Assembly: GCF_030164425.1 (NCBI RefSeq)
Contig: NZ_JASNJD010000002.1
Location: forward strand, 328,659-392,658
Source: Pseudodonghicola flavimaris
GTDB taxonomy: Bacteria; Pseudomonadota; Alphaproteobacteria; Rhodobacterales; Rhodobacteraceae
Length of the DNA: 64,000 nt
Direction: 5' to 3'
Below, piece after piece: positions 9,737-19,195 of this stretch. A program made the translations under genes and the position numbers. Every line of letters starts with the position of its first letter. Positions within the stretch are counted from its first letter, which is position 1. Under the pieces are notes generated by a model. The model was not told the origin of the DNA and made no database searches. It worked only from the letters and a program-made list of their open reading frames with translations.

Positions 9737-9763
9737 TTTTCCTTTGAAAACGATGATTAATCA
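9737..9763. promoter_or_regulatory. Palindromes between EamA permease and LysR genes
   Basis: Two adjacent inverted repeats lie in the 161-base divergent gap: TTTTC-N4-GAAAA (9737-9750) and the perfect palindrome TGATTAATCA (9754-9763). LysR proteins bind such interrupted dyads next to their own gene, so this is the most likely operator. The gap is also clearly richer in A+T than its surroundings. Confidence 0.4.
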
Positions 9764-9786
9764 CCCCATATGTGAGAAAAACGCAC

Positions 9787-10665
9787 ATGAAACGCGGCAC
9801 CCTGCCCCTCAACGCCCTGCGCGCCTTCGAGGCGACCATGCGGCATGGCCAGATGAGCCACGCGGCAGAGGAACTCGGCGTGACCCATGGCGCGGTCAGC
9901 CGCCAGATCCGCGGGCTGGAACAGGTGCTGGGCGTGCCGCTGTTCGAAGGGCCGCGCAATCGTCTGGTCCCGACGGATGCGGCCCGGGCCCTGCAACCGT
10001 CGCTGACAGAGGCCTTCGACCGGATCGAAACCGCCGTGCTGCGCACGATGCACACCGACCGCCGGGTGCTGGACGTATCCTGCCTCAGCACGCTGACGAT
10101 GCGCTGGCTGATCCCGCGCCTGGCCGCCTTTCAGGCCGAACAGCCAGAGATCGAGGTGCGGCTGACCGCCGATGACGCGCCGGTGGATTTCACCCGCCAG
10201 CGGTTCGATGTCGCCATCCGGGTCGGCCCCGGACCCTGGGGGGCTGCCCGGGCGTTGCCGCTGTTTGCCGATCTCACCGGCCCGGTGTTGAGCCCAGCGC
10301 TCTGCGACAGCCTGCGCGACCCAGCCGCTCTGGATGATCCCGCCGCATTGCTCGGCCTGCCGACACTCCACACCAGAACGCGGATGTCGGCCTGGCCAGA
10401 CTGGTGCGCGCAGCAGGGCCTGCCGGTGCCCGAGGCGGCCCGCATCTTCGAACATTTCTATTTCATGCTGGAGGCCGCAACCGCCGGGCTCGGCGTCGCC
10501 ATCGCGCCGGAGGTTCTGGTACGCGACGACCTGGCCGCCGGGCGTCTGCTGGCCCCCTTCGGCTTCCGCCCCTCCGGCCAAACCTATGTCGCGTTGACAC
10601 CGGAGCAGCCCAGCCGCGACGCTGCCTGCTTCACCACCTGGCTCCAGCGCATCGCCACCGGCTGA
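9787..10665 (+). CDS. LysR-family (GcvA-like) transcriptional regulator
   Basis: The 292-residue product has an N-terminal winged helix-turn-helix (LNALRAFEATMRHGQMSHAA to about residue 60) and a periplasmic-binding-fold effector domain from about residue 85. The PLNALRAFEA start and the FDVAIRVGPGPWG segment are typical of the GcvA branch. The ATG at 9787 is preferred; an in-frame GTG at 9772 would add five residues. The likely target is the divergent permease; the inducer is unknown. Confidence 0.85.
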   Translation: MKRGTLPLNALRAFEATMRHGQMSHAAEELGVTHGAVSRQIRGLEQVLGVPLFEGPRNRLVPTDAARALQPSLTEAFDRIETAVLRTMHTDRRVLDVSCLSTLTMRWLIPRLAAFQAEQPEIEVRLTADDAPVDFTRQRFDVAIRVGPGPWGAARALPLFADLTGPVLSPALCDSLRDPAALDDPAALLGLPTLHTRTRMSAWPDWCAQQGLPVPEAARIFEHFYFMLEAATAGLGVAIAPEVLVRDDLAAGRLLAPFGFRPSGQTYVALTPEQPSRDAACFTTWLQRIATG

Positions 10666-10671
10666 AGCGCG

Positions 10672-12051
10672 TCAAGGCAGCGTTTTGCCCGGGTTCAGCA
10701 GACCGGCGGGATCCAAGAGCTGCTTAATCGACCGCATCAGGTCCAGCGCCACGGGATCCTTGAACCGGGCCATCGACTGCCGCTTGGCGATGCCGATGCC
10801 ATGTTCGGCGGAAAACGTGCCGCCCATCCCCACCACCAGCCTATCGATGGTCTCGCGCAGCGCCTCGGCCAATGCCGCGTCCTCGCGGGTCAGCCAGACG
10901 TTGAAATGGATGTTGCCATCGCCCAGATGCGCCACCGCCAGGCTTTCGCAGCCCGGGTCCACCTGCTGGATCAGCGGCTCGATCCGGGTCAGGAACGCCT
11001 CCACCAGATCCAGAGGCAACGCGATGTCGGTGTCGATCACCGGGTGACGGCAAAACACGATCTCGGCCGAGGCCTCGCGCAGTGCCCACATCTCGCGCCG
11101 CTGCGCCTCGGACTGGGCGATCACTGCGTCGGCGATCCGCCCGGCTTCCAGCCATTGGCCCAGAACCTCCTCCAGCGCGGCGCCGGCCTGACCGATGCGG
11201 CGGGCCTGAACCTCGACCAGCAGATTGACCGGGGCCGGTGCCTCGAACGGCTCCCGCATCTGGGGAAACAGCGCCCTGGCATGTTCGATATAAGCGCGCG
11301 GCATGTATTCGAAGGCGGCGACCTCGTTGCCGCTGGCATCCTGCAGCGCCGTCAGCAGCGCCGGCGCCTGCGCCAGCCCATCCAGCGCCACCATCGCGGT
11401 CGCGCGTTCGACGGGGCGCGGGTGCAGCCGCATCACCGCGGCGGTGATAATCCCCAGCTGGCCCTCGGCGCCGATCATCAGATCGCGCAGATCGAACCCG
11501 GTGTTATCCTTGTTGAGTCCGGTCATCAGATCGAGGATCCGACCGTCCGGCAGCACCGCCTCCAGCCCCAGGCAGAGCGCCCGGGTGGTGCCATAGCGCA
11601 GTACGTTCGAGCCGCCCGCGTTGGTCGACAGCACCCCGCCGATCATCGCCGAGCCGGCGGCGCCGAAGAACAGCGGAAAGCACAGACCATGCTCTGCCGC
11701 CGCCTGATCCAGCGCCTCGACGATCACGCCGGCGCCGACCACCGCCAGCCGGCTCTCGGGCCGGATCTCGCGGATCCGGTTCAGCCGGGCCACCGACAAC
11801 GCGATCGCCCCTGGGGCAATGGCACCGCCATTCAGCCCGGTATTGCCCGCCACCGGCACCACCGGCACCTGGAAATCCGCCGCCAGCCACAGCACCGCCG
11901 CGACCTCGTCCCGGTCGGCGGGGCGGACCACCGCAAGCGGCGCGCCGGCATAGTCGCCGGTCCAGTCCCGCGCCCAGGGCGCGGCGTCCTCTCCGGTCAG
12001 GACATGGGCCGCACCCAGACGGGTGCGCAGCCGGGCGATCAGATCATTCAT
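10672..12051 (-). CDS. GlcD-family FAD-linked dehydrogenase (D-2-hydroxyacid/2-hydroxyglutarate type)
   Basis: A 459-residue FAD enzyme of the VAO/PCMH fold that oxidises a D-2-hydroxyacid. The FAD-binding half has VPVAGNTGLNGG (about 65-76) and FFGAAGSAMIGGVLSTNAGG; the C-terminal half has the family motifs HLGDGNIHFN and FSAEHGIG, which bind metal and substrate carboxylate. It is complete on its own, without GlcE/GlcF partners, which favours a D-2-hydroxyglutarate dehydrogenase-like enzyme over glycolate oxidase. It ends 6 bases from the convergent LysR gene. Exact substrate unknown. Confidence 0.85.
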   Translation of the reverse strand: MNDLIARLRTRLGAAHVLTGEDAAPWARDWTGDYAGAPLAVVRPADRDEVAAVLWLAADFQVPVVPVAGNTGLNGGAIAPGAIALSVARLNRIREIRPESRLAVVGAGVIVEALDQAAAEHGLCFPLFFGAAGSAMIGGVLSTNAGGSNVLRYGTTRALCLGLEAVLPDGRILDLMTGLNKDNTGFDLRDLMIGAEGQLGIITAAVMRLHPRPVERATAMVALDGLAQAPALLTALQDASGNEVAAFEYMPRAYIEHARALFPQMREPFEAPAPVNLLVEVQARRIGQAGAALEEVLGQWLEAGRIADAVIAQSEAQRREMWALREASAEIVFCRHPVIDTDIALPLDLVEAFLTRIEPLIQQVDPGCESLAVAHLGDGNIHFNVWLTREDAALAEALRETIDRLVVGMGGTFSAEHGIGIAKRQSMARFKDPVALDLMRSIKQLLDPAGLLNPGKTLP

Positions 12052-12178
12052 GGCATCGGGCCTTGCTGCGGCGGGCAGGCGCCCGCCGAATTGCGATCAG
12101 CAGCCGTCCGGCAGAGCCGACAGCTGCACCCTTCCCCCATAGACCCGGCCGGGACGGCGCCGCAACCATCCCGCCGGC

Positions 12179-13213
12179 TCAGGCTGGCAACGACGGGCTG
12201 AAGGTCATCAGGCTGAGGATGGTGAACATCACCTGGGCGGCAACATGGGCGGTATTGGTGGTGGCGTCATATTCCGGCGACACCTCGACCACATCGGCGC
12301 CGATCAGGTTCAGCCCCTTCAGCCCGCGCAGCAGCTCCAGCACCTCGCGCGGGGTCAGCCCGCCGACCTCGGGCGTGCCGGTCCCCGGCGCAAAACCCGG
12401 ATCGACCGCATCGATGTCGAAGGACAGATAGGTCGGCCCATCGCCCACCACGGCGCGGGCACGGCGGATGATTTCGACCATGCCCAGATGCGGCACTTCC
12501 TCGGCGTGGATCACGCTCATGCCGGAGACGGTGGAGAATTCCCACAGGTATTCCGAAGACCCGCGGATGCCGATCTGGATCGTGCGCTCCGGGTCCAGCA
12601 CCCCGTCCAGCACCGCGTTGCGCATCGGCCCGCCGTGGTGGAAGCGGGTGCCGTCGGTGGAGCCGCCGGTGTCGCAATGGGCATCGATATGGATCAGCCC
12701 CACCGGCCGGTCCCGCCCCAGGGCGCGCAGGATCGGATGGGTCACCGAATGATCGCCGCCGACCGATAGCGGCAACGCCCCGGCGGCCAGAATACGGTCG
12801 ATATGCGCCTCGATATCGCGATGGCTCTGCTCCAGATCGTAGCGCCCGGTGAAGGCGACATCGCCGATATCGGCCACCCGCGCCTCATGCAGCGGCAGGC
12901 AGTCCAGCACATGCTCGTAGGGTCCGATCCGCTCGATCGCGCGCATCGCCCTGGGGCCGAAGCGAGTGCCGGGCCGGTTGGTGATGCCCAGATCCATCGG
13001 CAGCCCGGTCAACGCGATCTGCAGCCCCTCGGCTGATCCGTCGGGCCGGTGCGGCGCATCCAGCAGCGTCGGCACCCCGGACCAGGGCATCGCCCGGGTG
13101 CCCGCGGGATTGAACAGCTTTTGCCCGACGCGGGCGAATTTCGGGTCGTAGATGCGGGTGCTGTTCTGCGCGCCGAATTGCGCCCGCAGGGCCGCCAGAC
13201 GTTCCTTGTCCAT
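12179..13213 (-). CDS. Agmatinase/arginase-family ureohydrolase
   Basis: A 344-residue manganese ureohydrolase that releases urea from a guanidino compound. All metal-binding motifs are present: GGDHSVT, HIDAHCD and SFDIDAVDP, followed by the active-site VEVSPEYD. The protein is longer at the N-terminus than E. coli SpeB (306). Agmatine, guanidinobutyrate or guanidinopropionate could be the substrate. An agmatinase would yield putrescine, matching the polyamine genes further along the window, but they are 30 kb away. Confidence 0.85.
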   Translation of the reverse strand: MDKERLAALRAQFGAQNSTRIYDPKFARVGQKLFNPAGTRAMPWSGVPTLLDAPHRPDGSAEGLQIALTGLPMDLGITNRPGTRFGPRAMRAIERIGPYEHVLDCLPLHEARVADIGDVAFTGRYDLEQSHRDIEAHIDRILAAGALPLSVGGDHSVTHPILRALGRDRPVGLIHIDAHCDTGGSTDGTRFHHGGPMRNAVLDGVLDPERTIQIGIRGSSEYLWEFSTVSGMSVIHAEEVPHLGMVEIIRRARAVVGDGPTYLSFDIDAVDPGFAPGTGTPEVGGLTPREVLELLRGLKGLNLIGADVVEVSPEYDATTNTAHVAAQVMFTILSLMTFSPSLPA

Positions 13214-13402
13214 GTCGCTCTTCCGTCTTCAGAGAGGGTCAGCGCAGGATCACCCCGGATCGGCGGGCAAATCAACCGGCTTCGGTCCCGACCGTGCGGC
13301 GGGGCCAACCGGTGACTTCCCCCTGCCTGCGAAACAACGGCGCCCGCCCGATTTCGCAATGAAAAACTTGAGGGAATCGGCATCCCTCTGCATCATGAGA
13401 CC

Positions 13403-16400
13403 ATGGGAGACCGTGTAGACCTTTGGCTCAACGACCTGGGGTTGCACCAATACGCCGATCTCTTCAATCAGAACGATATCGGCCTCCGGGCGCTTCCTCA
13501 TGTCACGGAAACGGACCTGGTAGAGCTTGGCATCAGCCTGGGCCACCGGCGCATTCTGCTGGCCGCGATCGCAGAGCTTTCGCATCACGCCGGCGGCGCC
13601 GAAGCCGACAGCCCTCCGGGTACGGATGGCGCCGTTTCGACAGCGGAGCGGCGGCAGCTGACCGCGATGTTCGCCGATCTGGTCAATTACACCGAAATGA
13701 GCAACAGCTTCGACCCCGAGGAGATGCGGCCGCCGCTGCAACGCTATCAGGATATGGTCGCCGGCGGCATTTCCCGGTTCGGCGGCCATATCGCCAAGTT
13801 TCTGGGTGACGGCATGCTGGTCTATTTCGGCTGGCCCACCGCCTATGAGGATCACCCCTATCGCGCGGTGGCCGCCGGGCTGGAAATCCTCGGACGGATC
13901 GGAGAGATCCAGGCCCCCGACGGCAGCCCGCTGGCGCTGCGGATCGGGGTGGCAACCGGGCCGGTGGTGGTGGGCGATCTGGTCGGGCAGCAGACCCGCG
14001 ACGATGGCGCCGTGACCGGCCGGGTCCTGAATCTCGCCGCCCGGATCGAGGCGCAGGCCACCCCCAATACGCTGGTGATCCCGGCCGAGATGGAGACGCT
14101 GCTGGGCGGGATGTTCGAATGCCGCGATCTGGGACCGATGGAGCTGAAGGGGTTTCGGGCGCCGCAACGGATCCTGCAGGTGGTCCGGGAGAAAACCGCC
14201 GAAAGCCGCTATCACGCCGCCCATCCCTCCCGCGGGGAGAAGATCGTCGGCCGTCAGATCGAACGCGACCTGCTGGAACAGGCCTGGACCCGGGCGCGGG
14301 CCGGCACCGGCGAAGTCGTCCTGCTGACCGGAGAGGCCGGCATCGGCAAATCGCGGCTGGTGGAGGATTTCCTGACCCAGCATGTGTCAGCCGACGAGAC
14401 CGATATCATCCGCCTGAACTGTTCGCCCTATTTCAGCAAGACACCGTTCCATCCGGTCGCCCAACGAATCGCCCAGGATGCCGGGCTGCAGCCCGGCGAC
14501 GATGCCAGGGTGATCACCGAAAAACTGCGGCACCTGCTGCTCCTGCGCAAGACCGCCGATCTCGATCACGTGGTGTCGGTCTATCTCACCCAGGTGGCGC
14601 CGGATGCCGAGGCCGCCGCACCGATCGTGTCGATGCCGCCGGAGGAGCGCAAGGACATGGTCACCCGCACCCTGCTGGAGGTGCTGCGCGCCCGCGCCGT
14701 CGCGCATCCGGTGCTGATGGTAGTCGAGGATGCCCATTGGATCGACCCGTCGACAGCGCAGTTCCTCGGGCGGATCGTCGCCACCTGTTCGGATATGCGG
14801 CTGATGTTGCTGGTGACGCACCGGCCGGGATGGACCTGCGACTGGGCCAGTCTGCATGGCCATGTCACCACGCTGCACATCCGCCGCCTGGACCCCGAGC
14901 AAGTAGCAGAGCTGATCTCTCAGGTCTCGGGCAAGCGCCCCGATCCCGCCGTCGCGCGGGATATCATCGCCAAGACCGACGGTGTGCCCCTGTTCGTCGA
15001 GGAAGTCACCCGCGCCGTCTTCGCCGCCGGCACCCATCTGGCCGGCGAGGTGCCGCCATCGCTGCAGGGCGCGATGATGGCCCGGCTCGACGCGGTCTCG
15101 GACGAGGCCAAGCAGACCGCGCTGACCGCCTCTGTCTTCGGTCGCGAATTCTACGCCGATCTGATCGCACGGGCGATGGACCGGTCGCTGGCAGCGGTGC
15201 ACACCAGCCTGGACGAGCTGTGCAATTCCGGGCTGGTCTATGAAAGCGGCCAGCACCGCGATGCCTATGTGTTCCGCCATGCGCTGCTGCGCGACACCGC
15301 CTATCACTCGATGGTGTCGGAGACCCGGCGCGACTGCCATCGGCGGGCTGCCGTGGTGTTGCAGGCGCTGCGCCCCGCCGTGGCGGAGCGGGAACCCGAG
15401 CTGATCGCCCGGCATTTCACCGAGGCCGAGGCCCCGGCAGAGGCCTTCCCGCACTGGAAACGCGCGACCGAGATGGATCTGGCGCGTTCCGCAAACGAAG
15501 AGGCGCTGGCCCATGCCAAGGCCACCGTCGCCACCGCCGAGAAGCTGGGGCGCGCCGCCCTGCCGGAACGGATCGCCGCCCGGATCCTGCTGGGCCGCAG
15601 CCTGGAGGGCGTGGGCCGCCTGCCCGAAGCGCTCGATACCCTCTTCGCGGCGATCGACGAATCCTCCCGCGCCGGCCTGGTCGACCTGCACGCCGAGGCG
15701 GCGCAGCGGTCCGCCGACGCGGCGCTGATGTCCAGCCACGGGGTCGAGACCGCCTATGCCGCCTGCCGCGCCGCCCTGGAGACGCTGCCAGACTCGGATG
15801 AACGGATGCGCTGCCGGCTGTCGGGGCAGATGGCCCGCTGCACGATGCACCTGGGCCGCTTCGCCGAAAGTGCCCGGCTCAGCCACGAGGTGCTGCGGCT
15901 GGCACCGCGGCTGGGCGACAAACGGGCGCAATTCGCGGTGATGATGTCGCGGTTCTTCGCGCCGCTGCCGGCGCGCGCGCCCGACGAGGTCACCAACTGG
16001 CGTGGCCGGCTCGCCGATATGCAGTCCGTCGCCGATGGCCTCAGCGAGATCGACCGCGGGCGCGACCGGTCGCTGCACTTCTACGTCGCCACCGAAATGG
16101 GGGATCGCGACATGGCCGAGGAGGCGCTCGAACGCCTGTCGGAGGTCAGCCGCGCCCGCAACCATCCGCAGTTGCACTGGGTGGAACAGCACGGCCGCGC
16201 CCTGATGGCGATCCTCAACGGGCAGTTCGACACTGCGCAGGCGCACGCGGAAAAGGCGCTGCGCATCGGCCGACAGACCCATGGGCCGCATATCGAGGGC
16301 GTCTACGGGGTGCAGATGTTCACCATCCGGCGCGAACAGGCCCGCCTGGGAGAAGTCGCGCCGGTGATCCGCAAGCTGCTCGACGACAATCCCGACGAGA

Positions 16401-16927
16401 TGGCCTGGAAACCCGGCTTCGGGGTGATCGCGGCAGAGCTCGGCCATCTCGACGCGGCGCGGCGGATCCTGACGGAAATGGCCGAAACCGGGTTCGATCT
16501 GCCGATGGACGCGCTCTATTCGACGACGCTGTCCTATCTTGCCGATATCTGCGTCGCCGTCACCGACGACAAGCTGGCCGCGCCGCTCTATGAGCTGCTG
16601 CTGCCCTACCGCGACATCACCGTGACCGCCGGGGTCACCACCGTCTGCATCGGTGCGGCGGGCCGGCGGCTGGGGGCGCTGGCCGCGCTGCTGGGCGACT
16701 GGACCGCGAGCGAGGCGCATTTCGAGCGCGCGCTGGAGGTCGACACCCGGATGCGGGCCCTGCCCTGGATCGCCCATACCAAGGCCGGTCTGGCCCGCAC
16801 CCTGCACGGCCGCGGTCGGCCGCAGGACGAGAAGGCCGCCAATATACTTGAGGTTGAAGCGCTGGAAATTGCCGAAAAACACGGTATGCTTTACTTAGCG
16901 TCAACTTTGCGGGGACCCCTGCACTGA
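13403..16927 (+). CDS. SAM-class III cyclase-AAA NTPase-TPR signalling protein
   Basis: This 1174-residue protein strings together a SAM-like domain (about 3-58, VDLWLNDLGLHQYADLF), a class III adenylate/guanylate cyclase domain (about 76-250, with the metal Asp in MFADLVNYTEM and FLGDGMLVYFG), an NTPase of the AAA/STAND type (Walker A TGEAGIGKSRL near 313; Walker B LMVVEDAHWID) and a long TPR-like helical C-terminus (about 700-1170). In this class the NTPase and TPRs are thought to sense a signal or ligand and control the cyclase. Cyclic nucleotide specificity cannot be decided by eye. A DUF4242 gene follows after 30 bases and is probably co-transcribed. Confidence 0.9.
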   Translation: MGDRVDLWLNDLGLHQYADLFNQNDIGLRALPHVTETDLVELGISLGHRRILLAAIAELSHHAGGAEADSPPGTDGAVSTAERRQLTAMFADLVNYTEMSNSFDPEEMRPPLQRYQDMVAGGISRFGGHIAKFLGDGMLVYFGWPTAYEDHPYRAVAAGLEILGRIGEIQAPDGSPLALRIGVATGPVVVGDLVGQQTRDDGAVTGRVLNLAARIEAQATPNTLVIPAEMETLLGGMFECRDLGPMELKGFRAPQRILQVVREKTAESRYHAAHPSRGEKIVGRQIERDLLEQAWTRARAGTGEVVLLTGEAGIGKSRLVEDFLTQHVSADETDIIRLNCSPYFSKTPFHPVAQRIAQDAGLQPGDDARVITEKLRHLLLLRKTADLDHVVSVYLTQVAPDAEAAAPIVSMPPEERKDMVTRTLLEVLRARAVAHPVLMVVEDAHWIDPSTAQFLGRIVATCSDMRLMLLVTHRPGWTCDWASLHGHVTTLHIRRLDPEQVAELISQVSGKRPDPAVARDIIAKTDGVPLFVEEVTRAVFAAGTHLAGEVPPSLQGAMMARLDAVSDEAKQTALTASVFGREFYADLIARAMDRSLAAVHTSLDELCNSGLVYESGQHRDAYVFRHALLRDTAYHSMVSETRRDCHRRAAVVLQALRPAVAEREPELIARHFTEAEAPAEAFPHWKRATEMDLARSANEEALAHAKATVATAEKLGRAALPERIAARILLGRSLEGVGRLPEALDTLFAAIDESSRAGLVDLHAEAAQRSADAALMSSHGVETAYAACRAALETLPDSDERMRCRLSGQMARCTMHLGRFAESARLSHEVLRLAPRLGDKRAQFAVMMSRFFAPLPARAPDEVTNWRGRLADMQSVADGLSEIDRGRDRSLHFYVATEMGDRDMAEEALERLSEVSRARNHPQLHWVEQHGRALMAILNGQFDTAQAHAEKALRIGRQTHGPHIEGVYGVQMFTIRREQARLGEVAPVIRKLLDDNPDEMAWKPGFGVIAAELGHLDAARRILTEMAETGFDLPMDALYSTTLSYLADICVAVTDDKLAAPLYELLLPYRDITVTAGVTTVCIGAAGRRLGALAALLGDWTASEAHFERALEVDTRMRALPWIAHTKAGLARTLHGRGRPQDEKAANILEVEALEIAEKHGMLYLASTLRGPLH

Positions 16928-16957
16928 TCCCCGTCATCATAGTGACAGGAGCCAATG

Positions 16958-17215
16958 ATGCCGCGTTTTCTGATCGAAAGACAATTCGCCGAGCAGCTTC
17001 AGATTTCTGACGACGCCAAGCTGCACATCAAGGAAATCAACGACGACGAGGGGATCGAGTGGATCTTCTCCTTCCTCAGCGCCGACAAGCGGAAAACCTA
17101 TTGCCTCTACGAGGCGCCGGACGAGGATGCGATCCGACGGGCCGCAAAGCGGCTGAACATCCCCGCCGATGTGATCACCCCGGTTGACCGAGTCGACCCG
17201 GGCATCTTCGCCTAG
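16958..17215 (+). CDS. DUF4242-family small protein
   Basis: An 85-residue soluble protein beginning MPRFLIERQF, with CLYEAPDEDAIRRAAKRLNIP and a C-terminal ITPVDRVDP, the pattern of DUF4242 proteins, which form a ferredoxin-like fold; one Streptomyces member binds nickel. The ATG at 16958 has an AGGAG site 6 bases away; the ATG at 16955 is also possible. It follows the large cyclase closely, and I infer a functional link, for example a small ligand-binding partner. Confidence 0.85.
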   Translation: MPRFLIERQFAEQLQISDDAKLHIKEINDDEGIEWIFSFLSADKRKTYCLYEAPDEDAIRRAAKRLNIPADVITPVDRVDPGIFA

Positions 17216-17353
17216 CGCCCCCGCAGCGCCCCATGCGGGGCGGCGGCAATCAACCAAAGATCGTCAGCGGCGCGGGGCCGGATGTGGCCGCGAACCGATG
17301 GCGGCGCGGCAGACCGGGCAAGAAGCCTCCATACCCTGGGAGGAACCGAAGTC

Positions 17354-18772
17354 ATGCCTGGTCTGAAAACCCTGTCCGGCGGCACTGCCGACATCTCTGC
17401 CGACACCGCCGACGCCCTGGGCGCAAGCCTGCGCGGCGACGTCTATGCCGCCGGCAGCCCCGAATATGATGCCGCCCGCACGCTTTGGAACGCGATGAAC
17501 GATCGCCGCCCCGGCCTGGTGGCCCGCGCCTTTGGCGCCAGCGATGTCCAGAAGGTGGTGGATTTCGCCCGCGATCACGATCTGCTGCTGGCGATCCGCT
17601 CCGGCGGCCATCAGATCGCCGGCCATGCCGTCGCCGACGGCGGCCTGCTGCTCGACCTGTCGCAGATGCGCTCCGTCCGGGTGGATGCCGCCCGCAGGAC
17701 CGTACGGGTCGAACCCGGCGCCACCCTGGGAGATATCGACAGGGAGACCGAGCCACATGGGCTGACTGTGCCCACCGGCATCAACTCCACCACCGGCATC
17801 GCCGGGCTGACCCTGGGCGGCGGCTTCGGCTGGCTGACGCGGAAGTTCGGGATGACCATCGACAACCTGCTGTCCGCCGATGTGGTAACCGCCGACGGCC
17901 GGTTGCTGACCGCCAGCGCGACCGAGAACCCCGATCTGTTCTGGGCCATCCGTGGCGGCGGCGGCAATTTCGGTGTCATTACCAGTTTCGAGTTTCGGCT
18001 GCATCCGGTCGGCCCCGAGGTGCTCTCGGGCCTGATCGTACACCCGCTCGACGCAGCAGAGGCGCTGTTGCCGGCCTTCGCCCGCATCGCCGATGACGCC
18101 CCGGACGAGCTGACGATCTGGAGCGTGCTGCGACTGGCGCCGCCGCTGCCGTTCCTGCCCGAGGCCTGGCATGGCAAACCGGTGCTGGTCTTCGCGGTCT
18201 GCTATTGCGGCGATCTGGCGGTGGGCGAGGCCGCCCTGGCGGAGTTGCGCGGTCTCGGCACCCCGGTCGCCGAGGCGATCGGCCCGACCCCGCTGACCGG
18301 CTGGCAGACCGCCTTCGATCCGCTGCTGACACCGGGCGTGCGCAATTACTGGAAAAGCCACGATTTCGACTCTCTTCCCGAAGAGGCGATCTCAGCGCTG
18401 GTCGCGGCGGTGACCGATCTGCCCGACCCTGCCTCGGAAATTTTCGTGGCCCATATCGGTGGCCAGATGGCGCGGGTCCCGGCCTCGGAAACTGCCTTTC
18501 CGTCCCGGTCGGCGCATTTCATCGTCAACGTCCACACCCGCTGGGAAGACCCGGCGAAGGACGATATCTGCATCGGCTGGGCCCGCGACCTGTTCGACCG
18601 CCTCAGCCCCTATGCCATCGGCAGCGCCTATGTGAACTTCATGCCCGCAGATGAGACCGCCCGGGTTCCCGGTATCTATCTGCAGAACATGGAACGGCTG
18701 TCCCGCGTCAAGGCGATCTACGATCCCGGCAACCTGTTCCGGGTGAACCACAACATCGCCCCGGCCACCTGA
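17354..18772 (+). CDS. FAD-binding oxidoreductase with berberine-bridge C-terminus
   Basis: A 472-residue PCMH-type flavoenzyme. The FAD half has the covalent-attachment His in IRSGGHQIAGHAVADGG (about 75-91) and TTGIAGLTLGGGFGWL; the C-terminus YDPGNLFRVNHNI is the BBE motif. Bicovalent relatives carry a Cys in the second loop where this protein has Thr, so only the His link to FAD is expected. A GGAGG site lies upstream of the ATG at 17354; a longer frame to 17282 looks non-coding. The substrate (sugar, alcohol or alkaloid-like) is unknown and the neighbours do not help. Confidence 0.85.
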   Translation: MPGLKTLSGGTADISADTADALGASLRGDVYAAGSPEYDAARTLWNAMNDRRPGLVARAFGASDVQKVVDFARDHDLLLAIRSGGHQIAGHAVADGGLLLDLSQMRSVRVDAARRTVRVEPGATLGDIDRETEPHGLTVPTGINSTTGIAGLTLGGGFGWLTRKFGMTIDNLLSADVVTADGRLLTASATENPDLFWAIRGGGGNFGVITSFEFRLHPVGPEVLSGLIVHPLDAAEALLPAFARIADDAPDELTIWSVLRLAPPLPFLPEAWHGKPVLVFAVCYCGDLAVGEAALAELRGLGTPVAEAIGPTPLTGWQTAFDPLLTPGVRNYWKSHDFDSLPEEAISALVAAVTDLPDPASEIFVAHIGGQMARVPASETAFPSRSAHFIVNVHTRWEDPAKDDICIGWARDLFDRLSPYAIGSAYVNFMPADETARVPGIYLQNMERLSRVKAIYDPGNLFRVNHNIAPAT

Positions 18773-19195
18773 GCCCCGCCGCCGCCGCGGCGGATCAGAT
18801 CGGCAATGAAGCGATCGGGGCTGACATCCGGCCCTTGCGGATGTTGTCGCCGGCCATGCCGGGTCTGCCATGCGGCGCCGTCGATCCGCACATAATGGTT
18901 GCCACGCGCCTTGATCGGCGCGCGCCTGACACACCGGGCCCAGGTGCGGGTGTGCAGGCTGTTGGGAAGGCGGCCGCCCGGCTGACCCTGGCTGCCGTCT
19001 TGCTATCGCCTGACGGTCACATCTTGATCCTGCGGATCGTCCGCCCGAGCCGAGCTGGCCCGCCAATGCGCAATCCCCCGATCCGGTCCGGACCGTGCGA
19101 ATCCCGGAAACCGCAACCTGCACCGGTCGCGGCCGGCCGTGGGAGACCCCCAAAGGCCTTCCGCGCCGCCTTTCGGCTTGCCCCCTATTTCCGCG
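18773..19195. other. 423-base gap; possible gene remnant on minus strand
   Basis: No complete gene is seen. On the minus strand a frame between about 18990 and 18785 reads like protein (RTWARCVRRAPIKARGN, then HYVRIDGAAWQTR and DVSPDRFIADLIRRG) with many third-position G/C, but it starts after an in-frame TAG without a normal start codon and runs on into the 3' end of the oxidase gene. It may be a decayed gene. I do not recognise the family. Confidence 0.3.

Noticed and set aside
14387..16882. An 831-codon open frame opposite the cyclase gene
   Set aside because: It lies fully antisense to a protein with clear domains; such long frames are expected at this GC content. The peptide is rich in Arg, Gly, His and Gln, typical of shadow frames.
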